Assembly: GCF_006716745.1 (NCBI RefSeq) | Contig: NZ_VFPP01000001.1 | Span: forward strand, 186,001-250,000 | Source of the DNA: Saccharothrix saharensis | Lineage (GTDB): Bacteria > Actinomycetota > Actinomycetes > Mycobacteriales > Pseudonocardiaceae | Reading direction: 5' to 3' | Length of the DNA: 64,000 nucleotides | In this document: positions 31,791 to 40,325 of the stretch, one piece after another | Numbering within the stretch: position 1 is the stretch's first letter | Layout of the letters: the number at the start of each line of letters is the position of its first letter | The notes under the pieces: generated by a model | Databases searched by the model: none | Seen by the model: the letters and a program-made list of their open reading frames with translations, nothing else | Told to the model about the DNA's origin: nothing | Made by a program: the position numbers and the translations under genes

Positions 31791-31857
31791 GTCGTGCTCC
31801 GTTTCCCACGCTCCGTCACCGACCACGGGGACGCTAGTTGCTGGAGCGCGCTCCAGG

Positions 31858-32898
31858 TCAACTCGCGACCAGCACGACCTTTCCGGTGACGGTGCCGGAC
31901 TCGGCGAGTCGCACCGCGTCCGCGACGCGCTCCAGCGGCACGCGTGCCGCCACCTGCGGCCGCAGTGAGCCGTCGGCGAGCAGGGCGAACACCGCGCCGA
32001 GGTCGCGGGTCAGGCGGGCGCGGAACCTGGCCGCATTCCGCCTGCCCGCCCAGATGTTGAAGAACCGCGTGGTGCGGCCGTTGGGCAGGGCGTTCCACCA
32101 CAGCAGGCGGGCGAAGAGCTTGAGCACCGGCAGGCGGGACGAGCCCCGCTGGTCGCGGGTGGACGCGGTGCCGTAGGCGACGAGGGTGCCTCGCGGCGCG
32201 AGCAGCCGGTACGAGTCCACGATGCCGGGGCCGCCGACGTGGTCGAACACCGCGTCCACGCCGTTCGGCGCGAGCGCGCGGACCTCGGCGGCCAGGTCGG
32301 GGGAGCGGTAGTCGACCGGGGTCGCGCCCAGGTCGCGGACGGCGTCGTGGTGGCGGGGCGAGGCGGTGCCGATGACCCGTGCCCCGGCCAGGCGGGCCAG
32401 TTGCACCAGGGTCGAGCCGACGCCGCCGTTCGCGCCGTGCACCAGCACGGTCTGCCCCGGGCAGACCTCGGCGATGCCGTGCAGCATCTGCCAGGCGGTG
32501 AGCCCGTTGACCACGAACGTCTCCGCGTCGGCCGGGTCGACGCCGTCCGGCACCGGCACCAGGTCCGCCGCGTCCACCAGCGCGTGGCTGGCCCAGCCGC
32601 CGACCTTGGTCAGCGCCGCGCACCGCCGGCCGACCAGGGTCGCGTCCACGTCGGGACCGACCTCGGCGACGGTGCCGACCAGGTCGTAGCCGGGCACGAA
32701 CGGGAACGCGGGCTGGTCGTAGTACTTGGCCCGGCGCATCTGCTGCTCGGCGAACGACACCCCGGACGCCTCGACGCGGACGAGCGCCTGGCCCCGCGCC
32801 GGGACGGGCCGGTCCCGGTGGCGCAGCACGAGGCCGTCGGGCTCGACCACGCCCGGCAGCACGACTTCGACGACCCGCTCGGTGGATTGCCGGCTCAT
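31858..32898 (-). CDS. Zinc-independent medium-chain dehydrogenase (quinone oxidoreductase-like)
   Basis: 346 residues from ATG 32898, after GGAGGAAGCG. The N-terminal GroES-like domain (GVSFAEQQMRR, PGYDLVGTVAEVG) is followed by a Rossmann domain with VLVHGANGGVGSTLVQLA and VFDHVGGPG. The structural-zinc cysteines of alcohol dehydrogenases are absent, which places it with NADPH quinone oxidoreductases/enoyl reductases. The upstream region carries repeated GTCAGTCAC elements suggestive of a repressor site, but no regulator gene is adjacent in this window. Confidence 0.87.
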   Translation of the reverse strand: MSRQSTERVVEVVLPGVVEPDGLVLRHRDRPVPARGQALVRVEASGVSFAEQQMRRAKYYDQPAFPFVPGYDLVGTVAEVGPDVDATLVGRRCAALTKVGGWASHALVDAADLVPVPDGVDPADAETFVVNGLTAWQMLHGIAEVCPGQTVLVHGANGGVGSTLVQLARLAGARVIGTASPRHHDAVRDLGATPVDYRSPDLAAEVRALAPNGVDAVFDHVGGPGIVDSYRLLAPRGTLVAYGTASTRDQRGSSRLPVLKLFARLLWWNALPNGRTTRFFNIWAGRRNAARFRARLTRDLGAVFALLADGSLRPQVAARVPLERVADAVRLAESGTVTGKVVLVAS

Positions 32899-33005
32899 CG
32901 CTTCCTCCGTATGTGAGTGGTCAGTCACTTACTAGTCAGTGAACGCTGCAGCCAGGCCGTATGTCAAGCAGGTGGGCGATAAGAGTGGTTGGTCACTCAC
33001 ACTTG
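32899..33005 (-). promoter_or_regulatory. Promoter/operator region of the MDR oxidoreductase gene
   Basis: Read on the minus strand, TTGACA (32962-32967 complement) can serve as a -35 element. Between it and the gene lie repeated GTCAGT/AGTGAC elements (about 32925-32945, and GGTTGGTCACTCAC at about 32985). These have the look of a TetR-type operator, which is inference from pattern only. Confidence 0.35.
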
Positions 33006-34055
33006 CTAAGACGGGTAGGCGTGCAGCTCGGTGGCCTTGACGGCGGCCCACAGCTCGTCGCCGGGCCGGAGCCGGAGGTCGGCGACGGTCGCCGTGGTGA
33101 CGTCGGCCAGCACGGGCGGCACACCGTCCAGCCGCACGCGGGTGGTGTGCGCGTGCTGCTCGATCCCCGCCACGGTGACGCGCCACGCGTTGCGCGGGCT
33201 GCCGGTCGGGTGCTCGGGGTGCAGGCCGACCGCGTTGGGCGGGAACACGACGTGCACCGGCCCGGTCGCCGGCGCGGCGATGGTGAGCGTGCCGCCACCG
33301 GCCAACTCCACCGCCGTGCCGTGCGCCGTGCCGCGGTACAGGTTGAGGCCGACGAGGTCGGCGACGTAGTCGGTGCGCGGCCGGCGGGCGACATCGGTCG
33401 GCGTGCCCTGCTGCACCACCTCGCCGTGCTCCAGGACCACGAGCCGGTCGGCCAGCACCATCGCGTCCAGCGGGTCGTGCGTGACCAGCAGGGTGTGGCC
33501 GGGGTAGTCGCGCAGGTGGCGGCCGAGCTCGGCGCGCACGTGCAGCCGGGTGGCGGCGTCCAGCGCGGCCAGCGGCTCGTCGAGCAGCAGCAGGTCCGGA
33601 CCGGTGGCCAGGGCGCGGGCCAGCGCGACGCGTTGCGCCTGCCCGCCGGACAGCGTGCGCGGCTTGGCCCTGGCGTGCCCGGCCAGCCCGACCCGTTCCA
33701 GCCACCGCGCGGCCTCGGCCCGCGCCGCCGCACGGCCGGCACCGCGCGCACGCGGTCCGAAAGCGACGTTCTCCAGCGCGGACAGGTGCGCGAACAGCAG
33801 GTAGTCCTGGAACACCACGCCGATCGGACGTCGTTCGGCGGGGTGGAACACGTCCGGCGGCGCGTCCCACGTCCGCTCGCCGAGCCGGATGTGGCCGCCG
33901 GTCAACGGCAGCAGCCCGGCCAGGGCGCGCAGCGCGGTGCTCTTGCCCGCGCCGTTCGGGCCGAGCAGGGCGACCACCTCGCCCGGCTCCACCACCAGCT
34001 CCGCGGCCAGCCGGAACGCGCCGCGGGTGACCCGCAGGTCGGCGTGCAGCGTCAT
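33006..34055 (-). CDS. modC: Molybdate ABC transporter ATPase
   Basis: 349 residues. Walker A LLGPNGAGKST, Q-loop VVFQDYLLFAHLSALENVAFG, signature LSGGQAQRVALARALA, Walker B LLLLDEPLAALD and H-loop VTHD are all intact. The C-terminal ~90 residues form a regulatory TOBE-like domain (ELWAAVKATELHAYPS). Its ATG overlaps the modB stop (ATGA), and it is last in a four-gene operon with modB, modA and an HTH-TOBE protein, which makes molybdate (or tungstate) import the likely role. Shorter than enteric ModC only at the extreme end. Confidence 0.93.
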   Translation of the reverse strand: MTLHADLRVTRGAFRLAAELVVEPGEVVALLGPNGAGKSTALRALAGLLPLTGGHIRLGERTWDAPPDVFHPAERRPIGVVFQDYLLFAHLSALENVAFGPRARGAGRAAARAEAARWLERVGLAGHARAKPRTLSGGQAQRVALARALATGPDLLLLDEPLAALDAATRLHVRAELGRHLRDYPGHTLLVTHDPLDAMVLADRLVVLEHGEVVQQGTPTDVARRPRTDYVADLVGLNLYRGTAHGTAVELAGGGTLTIAAPATGPVHVVFPPNAVGLHPEHPTGSPRNAWRVTVAGIEQHAHTTRVRLDGVPPVLADVTTATVADLRLRPGDELWAAVKATELHAYPS

Positions 34056-34858
34056 GACGGCCCGCTCACCCACCGGTCCCGCAGCGCGGCCAGCACGCCG
34101 ACCGACACCAACAGCAACACCACGCTCAGCACGATCGCCGCGTCCGGATCGGTCTCCAGGGCCAGGTAGACGGCCAACGGCATGGTGGTCGTCTCGCCGG
34201 GGAAGTTGCCCGCGAACGTGATGGTGGCGCCGAACTCGCCCAACGCCCGCGCCCAGCACAACACCGTGCCCGCGACCACTCCCGGCAGGATCGAGGGCAA
34301 TGTGACCCGCCGGAACGCCAGCCAGCGCGACGCGCCCAACGTCGCGGCCGCCTCCTCGTAGCGCGGGTCGGCCGCGCGCAACGCGCCCTCCACCGAGATG
34401 ACCAGGAACGGCATCGCCACGAACGCCTCGGCCAGCACCACCCCGGCGGTGGTGAACGGCAGCGAGACGCCGAACCACGCGTCGAGGTGCTGCCCGACCA
34501 GCCCGCGCCGGCCGAGCACGAACAGCAACGCCACCCCGCCGACCACCGGCGGCAGCACCAGCGGCACCGTCACCAGCGCCCGCAGCACGCCCCGCCCCGG
34601 CACGTCGCCGCGCGCCAGCAGCCACGCCAGCGGCACGCCCAGCACCAGGCACACCACCGTCGCCAGGCTCGCGCACACCAGGGACAGCCGCAGCGCCTCA
34701 CCGACCGATGCGCTGAACAGCCGCGACGGCAACGTGCTCCACGGCGCGCGGGCCAGCAGCCCCACCAGGGGGACGAGCAGGAACGCGAGCCCGAGCACGG
34801 CCGGCAGCACCAGCGCCGCGGGCAGCCGGCCACCGGTCCGACGGCGGGCCGACCTCAC
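34052..34858 (-). CDS. modB: Molybdate ABC transporter permease
   Basis: 268 residues with about five or six membrane helices and the binding-protein-dependent permease EAA loop (YEEAAATLGASRWLAFRRVTLPSILPG). The segment FGATITFAGNFPGETTTMPLAVY is characteristic of ModB. The GTG start at 34858 overlaps the modA stop (GTGA) and the stop overlaps the modC start, so the three are translationally coupled. It would form the channel for the periplasmic-type lipoprotein ModA. Confidence 0.94.
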   Translation of the reverse strand: MRSARRRTGGRLPAALVLPAVLGLAFLLVPLVGLLARAPWSTLPSRLFSASVGEALRLSLVCASLATVVCLVLGVPLAWLLARGDVPGRGVLRALVTVPLVLPPVVGGVALLFVLGRRGLVGQHLDAWFGVSLPFTTAGVVLAEAFVAMPFLVISVEGALRAADPRYEEAAATLGASRWLAFRRVTLPSILPGVVAGTVLCWARALGEFGATITFAGNFPGETTTMPLAVYLALETDPDAAIVLSVVLLLVSVGVLAALRDRWVSGPS

Positions 34859-35595
34859 GGCGCGTCGAACCCGGCCGCGGCGAGCACCGCCCGACCCCGG
34901 TCGGACCGCACGTGCGCGACGAACCCCCGCGCGCCGTCCGCGTTGCGCGCCCTGGCCAACGGCGCGATGGGGTAGTCGGTGACCGTGTCGTCGGCCCCCG
35001 GGAACGCGATGCCCTCGACCTCACCGCCGGCCGACCGCACGTCGGTCCGGTAGACCAGCGCCGCGTCCACCTCGCCCAGCCGCACCTTGGTCAGCACCGC
35101 CTTCACGTCCTGCTCCAGGGTGTCCGGCCGCGGCGTCACCCCGGCGGCCTCGAACGCCCGCTTCGCCGCCGCCCCGCACGGCACCTGCTCCGCGCACAAC
35201 GCGATCTTGGCCTCCGCGTCGGCGAAGTCGGCCAGCCCGGTGATCCCGGCCGGGTTGCCCGCCGGCACCGCGATCTCCAGCCGGTTGCGCGCGAACGTGA
35301 CGGGTCCGGCGGCCGTCGCGTTCGCGGCCACGACCTGGTCCATGGTCGCGGGTGAGGCGGAAGCGAACACGTCCGCCGGCGCGCCCTGCCCGATCTGCTG
35401 CGCCAACGCCGAGCTGCCGGCGAAGTTCAGCACCACGTCGACCCCGGCGTGGGCAGCCTCGAAGTCCTCGGCCAGCTCGGTGAACGCCTCGGTCAGCGAC
35501 GCCGCCGCGAACACCGTGACCCGGCCGTCCGCGGCGCTGCCCGGCGCGCCGCACCCGACCAGCACCAGCAGGACGACCAGCGCGAACGGCCGCAT
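34855..35595 (-). CDS. modA: Molybdate-binding lipoprotein
   Basis: 246 residues. The signal peptide ends in a lipobox LVGC (Cys15), so the protein is membrane-anchored outside the cell. Family signatures follow: VTVFAAASLTEAFTELA, NFAGSSALAQQI with the oxyanion-binding Ser residues, GAPADVFASAS, and the C-terminal DYPIAPL. ATG 35595 is chosen since GGAGG stands four bases before it; the start overlaps the previous gene's stop (TGATG). It captures molybdate and delivers it to ModB. Confidence 0.95.
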   Translation of the reverse strand: MRPFALVVLLVLVGCGAPGSAADGRVTVFAAASLTEAFTELAEDFEAAHAGVDVVLNFAGSSALAQQIGQGAPADVFASASPATMDQVVAANATAAGPVTFARNRLEIAVPAGNPAGITGLADFADAEAKIALCAEQVPCGAAAKRAFEAAGVTPRPDTLEQDVKAVLTKVRLGEVDAALVYRTDVRSAGGEVEGIAFPGADDTVTDYPIAPLARARNADGARGFVAHVRSDRGRAVLAAAGFDAP

Positions 35596-36002
35596 CACGC
35601 CTCCGGGATCTCGACCACGACGTGCGTGGACTTGATCGACGCGACCGCCACGCTGCCGATCTCCAGGCCCAGCTCGTCGGCGGAGTCGCGGCTCATCAGC
35701 GACACCACCCGGAACGGCCCGGCCTGCAGCTCGACCTGCGCCATCACCCCGTCCTTGACCACGCGCGTGACGATCCCCCGCATCCGGTTGCGGGCCGACG
35801 CCGCCACCGTGACGCCGGGCTCGGGCGCCTCGGCCAGGCGTTGGGCGAACTCGGCCAGCTCGCGGCCGTCGACGCCCTTGCGCCCGCTGGCGAGCTGCAC
35901 CTCGGCCAGCCGGCCCTGCTCGATCCACCGGCGCACGGTGTCGTCGCTGACCCCCAGCAGGGCGGCGGCATCGCTGATCCGCAGATTCGGCACGTCGAGC
36001 AT
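35595..36002 (-). CDS. HTH (excisionase/MerR-type) plus TOBE-domain molybdate-responsive protein
   Basis: 135 residues. The N-terminal helix-turn-helix (ISDAAALLGVSDDTVRRWIEQGRL) resembles excisionase/MerR DNA-binding domains. The C-terminal half (NRMRGIVTRVVKDGVMAQVELQAG to the end) is a single TOBE/Mop domain of the kind that binds molybdate. First gene of the mod operon. By analogy with ModE it could sense molybdate and control its own operon, but its small size and single TOBE domain differ from ModE. A short inverted repeat lies right before its start. Confidence 0.85.
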   Translation of the reverse strand: MLDVPNLRISDAAALLGVSDDTVRRWIEQGRLAEVQLASGRKGVDGRELAEFAQRLAEAPEPGVTVAASARNRMRGIVTRVVKDGVMAQVELQAGPFRVVSLMSRDSADELGLEIGSVAVASIKSTHVVVEIPEA

Positions 36003-36007
36003 TGTAA

Positions 36008-36023
36008 CTCCGCACCCGCGGAG
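36008..36023 (-). promoter_or_regulatory. Inverted repeat covering the mod operon ribosome site
   Basis: CTCCGC-ACCC-GCGGAG lies six bases before the start of the HTH-TOBE gene. In the minus-strand RNA the downstream arm GCGGAG is the likely Shine-Dalgarno sequence, so the repeat may be an RNA hairpin hiding the RBS, or an operator. Confidence 0.4.
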
Positions 36024-36093
36024 AAATGTGATCTTGGTTTCACCCGACAACCGCCGGGTACGCCCAGCACACGCCCTGATCGGAGGACCTGCC

Positions 36094-36585
36094 ATGACGA
36101 CCTCGACCGACCGCGTCGGCACCCGCCGCCGCCCCGTCCAGGGGCTCGCGCTGTTCGTCGGCGCGGTGTTCCTGCTGGTGGGGGTGCTGGGCTTCGTGCC
36201 GGGCGTGACGACCGCCCTCGACGGCCTCCGCTTCGCCGGACCGCACTCCGAAGCGCTCCTGTTCGGCCTGTTCCAGGTGTCGGTGCTGCACAACGCGTTG
36301 CACCTGCTGTTCGGCGTGGCCGGGATCCTGGCGGCGTCCTCGCGGGGCGCGTCACGCCTGTTCCTGGGCGCCGGTGGGTTCCTCTACCTGGTGCTGTGGG
36401 TCTACGGGTCGGTCGTGCACTCGATCGACCACGAGGGCGGCGCGGCGAACTTCGCGCCGTTCAACGCCGCGGACAACCTGCTGCACCTCGGCCTCGGAGC
36501 CGGCATGATCATCGCGGCCGTGCTCGCCACGGTCTTCGAACGCGCCCGAGGCCGGTACCCCGGCCGCGAACAGCGCGGCGCGTGA
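36094..36585 (+). CDS. DUF4383-family four-helix membrane protein
   Basis: 163 residues with four hydrophobic helices. The family phrases GLFQVSVLHNALHLLFGVAG and NAADNLLHLGLGAGM match DUF4383 proteins common in actinobacteria. ATG 36094 follows CGGAGGACC by six bases. Function unknown; it is divergent from the mod operon with only 91 bp between, and monocistronic as far as visible. Confidence 0.85.
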   Translation: MTTSTDRVGTRRRPVQGLALFVGAVFLLVGVLGFVPGVTTALDGLRFAGPHSEALLFGLFQVSVLHNALHLLFGVAGILAASSRGASRLFLGAGGFLYLVLWVYGSVVHSIDHEGGAANFAPFNAADNLLHLGLGAGMIIAAVLATVFERARGRYPGREQRGA

Positions 36586-36658
36586 CCGCCCGGTTGACCG
36601 GTGCGGGGGGCTCGTCGCGTAAGTTCACCCGGGGAGGCGCTTGACTGGGAGGGCGTAG

Positions 36659-36910
36659 ATGGCGAGTTCCGGAGGACAGCGGCATTTCGGGCGAGTGGAC
36701 CCGTTCTGCCTGTTCATGGTCCTGCCGTTGGTGCTGATCGCGGGCATCCTGATCTGGGGTGGCCTGGCCTGGGTCGGCGTCGTCGTCATCGTCTGCGCCG
36801 CCATCGTCGTGGTCGTCGACTCGTGGACCAACCGGCCCCTGCCGTTCGACGTGCCCGAGGACGACGACTACGACTACGACGCCCCGCACACCGGCCGCCG
36901 GGCCTACTGA
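36659..36910 (+). CDS. Small two-helix membrane protein, unknown
   Basis: 83 residues with a hydrophobic hairpin (about 17-50: LFMVLPLVLIAGILIW, then VGVVVIVCAAIVVVV) and an acidic, tyrosine-rich tail (EDDDYDYDAP). Start ATG 36659 is preceded by GGGAGGGCG. It is 73 bp after the DUF4383 gene on the same strand and may be co-transcribed. I recognise no family function. Confidence 0.7.
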   Translation: MASSGGQRHFGRVDPFCLFMVLPLVLIAGILIWGGLAWVGVVVIVCAAIVVVVDSWTNRPLPFDVPEDDDYDYDAPHTGRRAY

Positions 36911-36943
36911 CTGACGTCCCGCGCGCCCGGCGCGGCCGTCAGG
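36911..36943. terminator. Hairpin between convergent genes
   Basis: CTGACG with CGTCAG and, inside, CCGCGC with GCGCGG form an imperfect stem covering the 28-bp gap between the small membrane protein stop and the response regulator stop. The latter overlaps its last bases. Confidence 0.55.
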
Positions 36944-37604
36944 AGTCGTGCCGGGCCACCAGACCGGATTCGTAGGCGAAGACCACGAGCTGGGCGCGGT
37001 CGCGCGCGTGCAGCTTCGTCATGGCGCGGTTGACGTGGGTCTTCGCGGTCAGCGGGCTGATCACCATCCGGTCGGCGACCTCGTCGTTCGACAACCCCTG
37101 CGCGACCAGCGCGACCGCCTCTCGCTCGCGGTTGGTCAGCTCCTCGAGCGCCGTGGCGCGGCCGGGGGAGGGCTGCGGTCGGCTGACGTAGCGGTGGATC
37201 AGCCTGCGGGTGATGGACGGCGCGAGCAGGGCGTCGCCGCGCGCGGCGACCCGGACGGCGTGCAGGAAGTCCTCCGGCTGGATGTCCTTGACCAGGAACC
37301 CGGCCGCGCCGGCCCGCAGCGCGTTGAAGACGTACTCGTCCAGGCCGTAGTTGGTCAGGATGACGACGTGCACCGACGCCAGAGCCGGGTCCGCGGCGAT
37401 GCGCCGGGTCGCCTCGATGCCGTCCATGACCGGCATCCGCACGTCGAGGAGCACGATGTCGGGCAGGTGCTCCCGGACCAGCGCGAGGGCCCGGCTGCCG
37501 TCGGCGGCCTCGGCCACCACCTCGATGTCGTCCTCGATGTCGAGGAGCGCGCGGAAGCCGCTGCGGATCAGCGGCTGGTCGTCCACCAGCAGGACGCGGA
37601 TCAC
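36939..37604 (-). CDS. NarL-family response regulator
   Basis: 221 residues. Receiver domain with acidic pocket VDD (8-10), phospho-acceptor Asp54 in VLLDVRMP, and Lys in FLVKDI. C-terminal LuxR-type HTH (LTNREREAVALVAQGLSNDEVADRM, then TAKTHVNRAMTKL). Its ATG overlaps the kinase stop (ATGA), so it pairs with the histidine kinase just upstream. The target is unknown, but a large palindrome upstream of the kinase gene is a candidate binding site. Confidence 0.94.
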   Translation of the reverse strand: MIRVLLVDDQPLIRSGFRALLDIEDDIEVVAEAADGSRALALVREHLPDIVLLDVRMPVMDGIEATRRIAADPALASVHVVILTNYGLDEYVFNALRAGAAGFLVKDIQPEDFLHAVRVAARGDALLAPSITRRLIHRYVSRPQPSPGRATALEELTNREREAVALVAQGLSNDEVADRMVISPLTAKTHVNRAMTKLHARDRAQLVVFAYESGLVARHDS

Positions 37605-38743
37605 GGCGTGCGCTCCACGGGCAGTTCGGCCTGGACGGTGAAGCCGCCCCCGCGGCGGGGAGCCGCTCGCAGGCTGCCCCCGAGCGCGGAGACCCGTTCG
37701 CGCATGCCGAGCAGCCCGACACCGGGGGTCGGCGCGGTCCCGGACTCGGCGCTCCCGTCGTCGTCGACCCGGATGACCAGGGCATCGGGGCGGTAGTCGA
37801 TCCGGACCGACGCGGTGGCCGCGGCGGCGTGCCGGGCGACGTTCGTCAGCGACTCCTGCACGATCCGGTAGGCGGCCCGCTCCACCGCGGCCGGCACGCC
37901 GTCGCGGCGTCCCTCGATCGTCAGCGTCGCGTCGAGGCCGGTCGTCCGCGCCCGTCGCACCAGTTCCGTGACGTGGTCCAGCCCGTACGGCGGGTTCCCG
38001 CCGTCGGGTCCCGCGTCGTCGCGCAGCGCCTCCAGGGTCGCGCGCAGCTCCCGGGACGCCTCACGCCCGGCCTCACGGATCGCCAGCAGCGCTTCCGGCA
38101 CCTGTTCACCCCGCCGACCCGCAAGGTGGACCGCCACCTCGGCCTGCACCTTGATCACGGAGATCTGGTGGGTGAGCGAATCGTGCAGCTCCCGCGCGAT
38201 GTGCAGCCGTTCCTCGTCGGCGCGGCGCCGCGCGGTCTCCTCGCGGGTGCGCTCGGCTTCGTCCGCCCGGCGCTCGGCCTGGCGCAGCGCCTCACCGGCG
38301 GCGGCCGCGGCGATCAGCCAGGCCAGCTCCAGCACGCCGCGGGCCTGAGCGAACGCCTCACCCGCGGACCCGCCCGGCGTGGCCACCACGACCGCGAACG
38401 GCAGCGCGGCCAGCAGGGCCACCGATCCCGCCACGACGGCGAGGCGGTGCCCGGCCCGCATGGCGGTGTAGACCGCGATCAGGTACGCCACCGCGGGCAC
38501 GTCGAACCCCAGCGCCTGGGAGCCGACCGCGCACAGCCCGGTGACGGCCAGCACGGTGATCGGAGCCCGGCGGCGCGCGGCCAGCGCACCACCGCCCACC
38601 ACCAGGAGCACGACGCCAACGACGGCGGAACCCGATGCCGGGTGCCGCTCCGAGAGTCCGTTCACCAGCAGGATCGCCGCCACTCCGGCGGCGATCGCCC
38701 CGTCTCCGACAGCCGTCTTCCGACCCGACCGCCCGCTGCTCAT
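37601..38743 (-). CDS. NarL-type sensor histidine kinase
   Basis: 380 residues: four or five N-terminal membrane helices (about 15-150) without a large extracellular domain, an Arg/Glu-rich coiled coil (152-175), then the HisKA_3 box (RELHDSLTHQISVIKVQAE) with the phospho-His. The HATPase domain has ESLTNVARHA and GVGLLGMRERV. Such intramembrane-sensing kinases often respond to envelope stress, which is a family-level inference. It forms an operon with the response regulator. Confidence 0.93.
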   Translation of the reverse strand: MSSGRSGRKTAVGDGAIAAGVAAILLVNGLSERHPASGSAVVGVVLLVVGGGALAARRRAPITVLAVTGLCAVGSQALGFDVPAVAYLIAVYTAMRAGHRLAVVAGSVALLAALPFAVVVATPGGSAGEAFAQARGVLELAWLIAAAAAGEALRQAERRADEAERTREETARRRADEERLHIARELHDSLTHQISVIKVQAEVAVHLAGRRGEQVPEALLAIREAGREASRELRATLEALRDDAGPDGGNPPYGLDHVTELVRRARTTGLDATLTIEGRRDGVPAAVERAAYRIVQESLTNVARHAAAATASVRIDYRPDALVIRVDDDGSAESGTAPTPGVGLLGMRERVSALGGSLRAAPRRGGGFTVQAELPVERTP

Positions 38744-38797
38744 GCGGGCACCCTAACCGGGCGTTCGCGCGGGCGAGTCCTGCGTGCGGATGATCGT

Positions 38798-38821
38798 CGA
38801 CTACCGCGCACGCGGTAGTCG
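38798..38821. promoter_or_regulatory. 24-bp palindrome upstream of the two-component operon
   Basis: Perfect 11-bp arms CGACTACCGCG and CGCGGTAGTCG with a CA centre, 55 bp before the kinase start and about 118 bp before the divergent DUF6223-like gene. Its place fits an operator read by the neighbouring NarL-type regulator; this is inference. Confidence 0.55.
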
Positions 38822-38938
38822 CGCCGTTCCTGCGGCAGCCGCGGCAGGGCGGAATGCCCACGTGGGCAGGACGACCGGCGGCGGGTCCGGCGGACAGGAT
38901 CACGGCGACGTCCAGCCGGAAGCAGGAGGAGAAACCCC

Positions 38939-39340
38939 ATGTCCGTCGTGCTCACGTTCACCGCGGCCGCCGGTCAGGTCTGCTCGACCGCCGCCGAGTG
39001 CGCGAACCAAGGTGTCGACAACTTCGTCGGCACCCCCAAGAGGGTCTGGGCCGGCGTCGCCGCACTGGTGTCGCTGGTCGGCGTTGTCGCCGGGGCGTCG
39101 GCGTGGGTCCGCTCCGCCCGCCGCGGCGGCCACCGCGGCACGAGGGGAGCTGTGGTGGCGCTGGCCGCCGGCCTGCTCGGCGGGGTCAACGGCGCGGTCG
39201 ACCTGGCGGTCGCGGACGGCGGACCCGGCAGCGGCAACGGTGTGGTCGGTGCGGCCGCGGCCGCGGTGCTCGGTGTGGTCGCCGTGGTCCTGGGACTGCT
39301 GGTGCTGACCCGCTCGCGGCGTCCCGAGCCGGTCGGCTGA
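38939..39340 (+). CDS. Membrane protein resembling DUF6223
   Basis: 133 residues with three hydrophobic helices (about 42-57, 69-83 and 102-123). The repeated phrasing RGAVVALAAGLLGGVNGAVDL, followed by ADGGPGSGNGVVGA, fits the DUF6223 family as I recall it. An N-terminal segment contains two Cys (QVCSTAAEC). ATG 38939 follows AGGAGGAGAAACCCC. It is divergent from the two-component operon and could be one of its targets. Confidence 0.75.
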   Translation: MSVVLTFTAAAGQVCSTAAECANQGVDNFVGTPKRVWAGVAALVSLVGVVAGASAWVRSARRGGHRGTRGAVVALAAGLLGGVNGAVDLAVADGGPGSGNGVVGAAAAAVLGVVAVVLGLLVLTRSRRPEPVG

Positions 39341-39386
39341 CCGCCGCGGACACCGACCGCTGGGTCGGCCGCACGCGTGCGCGGCA

Positions 39387-40298
39387 CTACGTCCGCGGGA
39401 ACGTCTCGGCGAGCGCCTCGTCCACCGAGCCCGGTCGGCTCGGGGTGACGAACAGCTCCCGCAGCAGCAGGTTGCCGGCGTGGGCCGGGTCGATCCCGGA
39501 CTGCCGCCCCGTCAGCCCCTGCACCACCCCGGTCAACCGCAACGCCGTCCGCACCACCGCGCCCGGCAGCCGGCGCACCGGGCGGTCGTGGCCGGTGGCG
39601 GCGGCGATGCGGCCGATCATGTCCGACCACGTCAGGTTCTCCAGCGCCACCGGGATGTCCGCGCCCGACGCCCGCTCCAGCGCGTCGGTCACCACTTCCG
39701 CCACGTGCGCGGCGGTCGTGGCGGCGCTGCCACCCGGCGGCGCGACGAGCGGCGACCGGGACCGGGCCCACCTGTCCAGCGGGCCCGACCAGTTCGGCAG
39801 CCGGTCGCCCGCCCGGCCGAACACGAACGGCAGCTCCAGCACGGCCACCGGCAGGTCCGGGCCGGCCGCCTCCCGGCCCGCCCGCGCCTGCTCGACCCGG
39901 CTGCGGATGTACGGGTGGCGTTCGGTCAGCCGCCACTCGGGGTGCCCGCGGTGGAAGTGCGTGTAGTACGACCCGAGCACCGCGGCCCGGCTCAGCCCCT
40001 CCTGCCGCGCGGCCGTGAGCAGCCGCACGACCGGTGCGACGTTGCCCCGGTGGAACACCGGGTACGCGGGCGCGCGCGGCACGTCCCGGTCGTCCGCGCC
40101 GGCCGCGAACACGACGCCGTCGTGGCCCGCGAGCAACGCCCGGAACTCCTCCTCGGTCGCCGAGGTCGCGTCGAGGGCGTGGTCGACGCCGTCCCGCGCG
40201 GTCCGCGCGGCCGTCGTCACCCCGTGCCCCCGTGCCCGCAGCCGCTCGACGACGTGCTGCCCGATCAACCCGCTCGCACCCACCACCAGAACGCGCAC
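39387..40298 (-). CDS. NAD-dependent epimerase/dehydratase-family (atypical SDR) protein
   Basis: 303 residues with the Rossmann motif GASGLIGQ (7-14). Where extended SDRs have YxxxK, this one reads YIRSR, with Arg in place of the lysine, so catalysis by the usual mechanism is doubtful. C-terminal part LRRELF...DEALAETFP fits nucleoside-sugar-epimerase-like proteins. It is convergent with the DUF6223-like gene (a short CCGACC/GGTCGG hairpin lies between at 39353-39368) and 27 bp downstream of the tyrosinase gene. Substrate unknown. Confidence 0.75.
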   Translation of the reverse strand: MRVLVVGASGLIGQHVVERLRARGHGVTTAARTARDGVDHALDATSATEEEFRALLAGHDGVVFAAGADDRDVPRAPAYPVFHRGNVAPVVRLLTAARQEGLSRAAVLGSYYTHFHRGHPEWRLTERHPYIRSRVEQARAGREAAGPDLPVAVLELPFVFGRAGDRLPNWSGPLDRWARSRSPLVAPPGGSAATTAAHVAEVVTDALERASGADIPVALENLTWSDMIGRIAAATGHDRPVRRLPGAVVRTALRLTGVVQGLTGRQSGIDPAHAGNLLLRELFVTPSRPGSVDEALAETFPRT

Positions 40299-40325
40299 GG
40301 GTCGATCATGCCCGTTCGGCGGCGA

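Noticed and set aside
28747..31809. 1020-codon minus-strand frame over argS and the LLM gene
   Set aside because: It is an out-of-frame shadow; the real genes in other frames show full family motifs.
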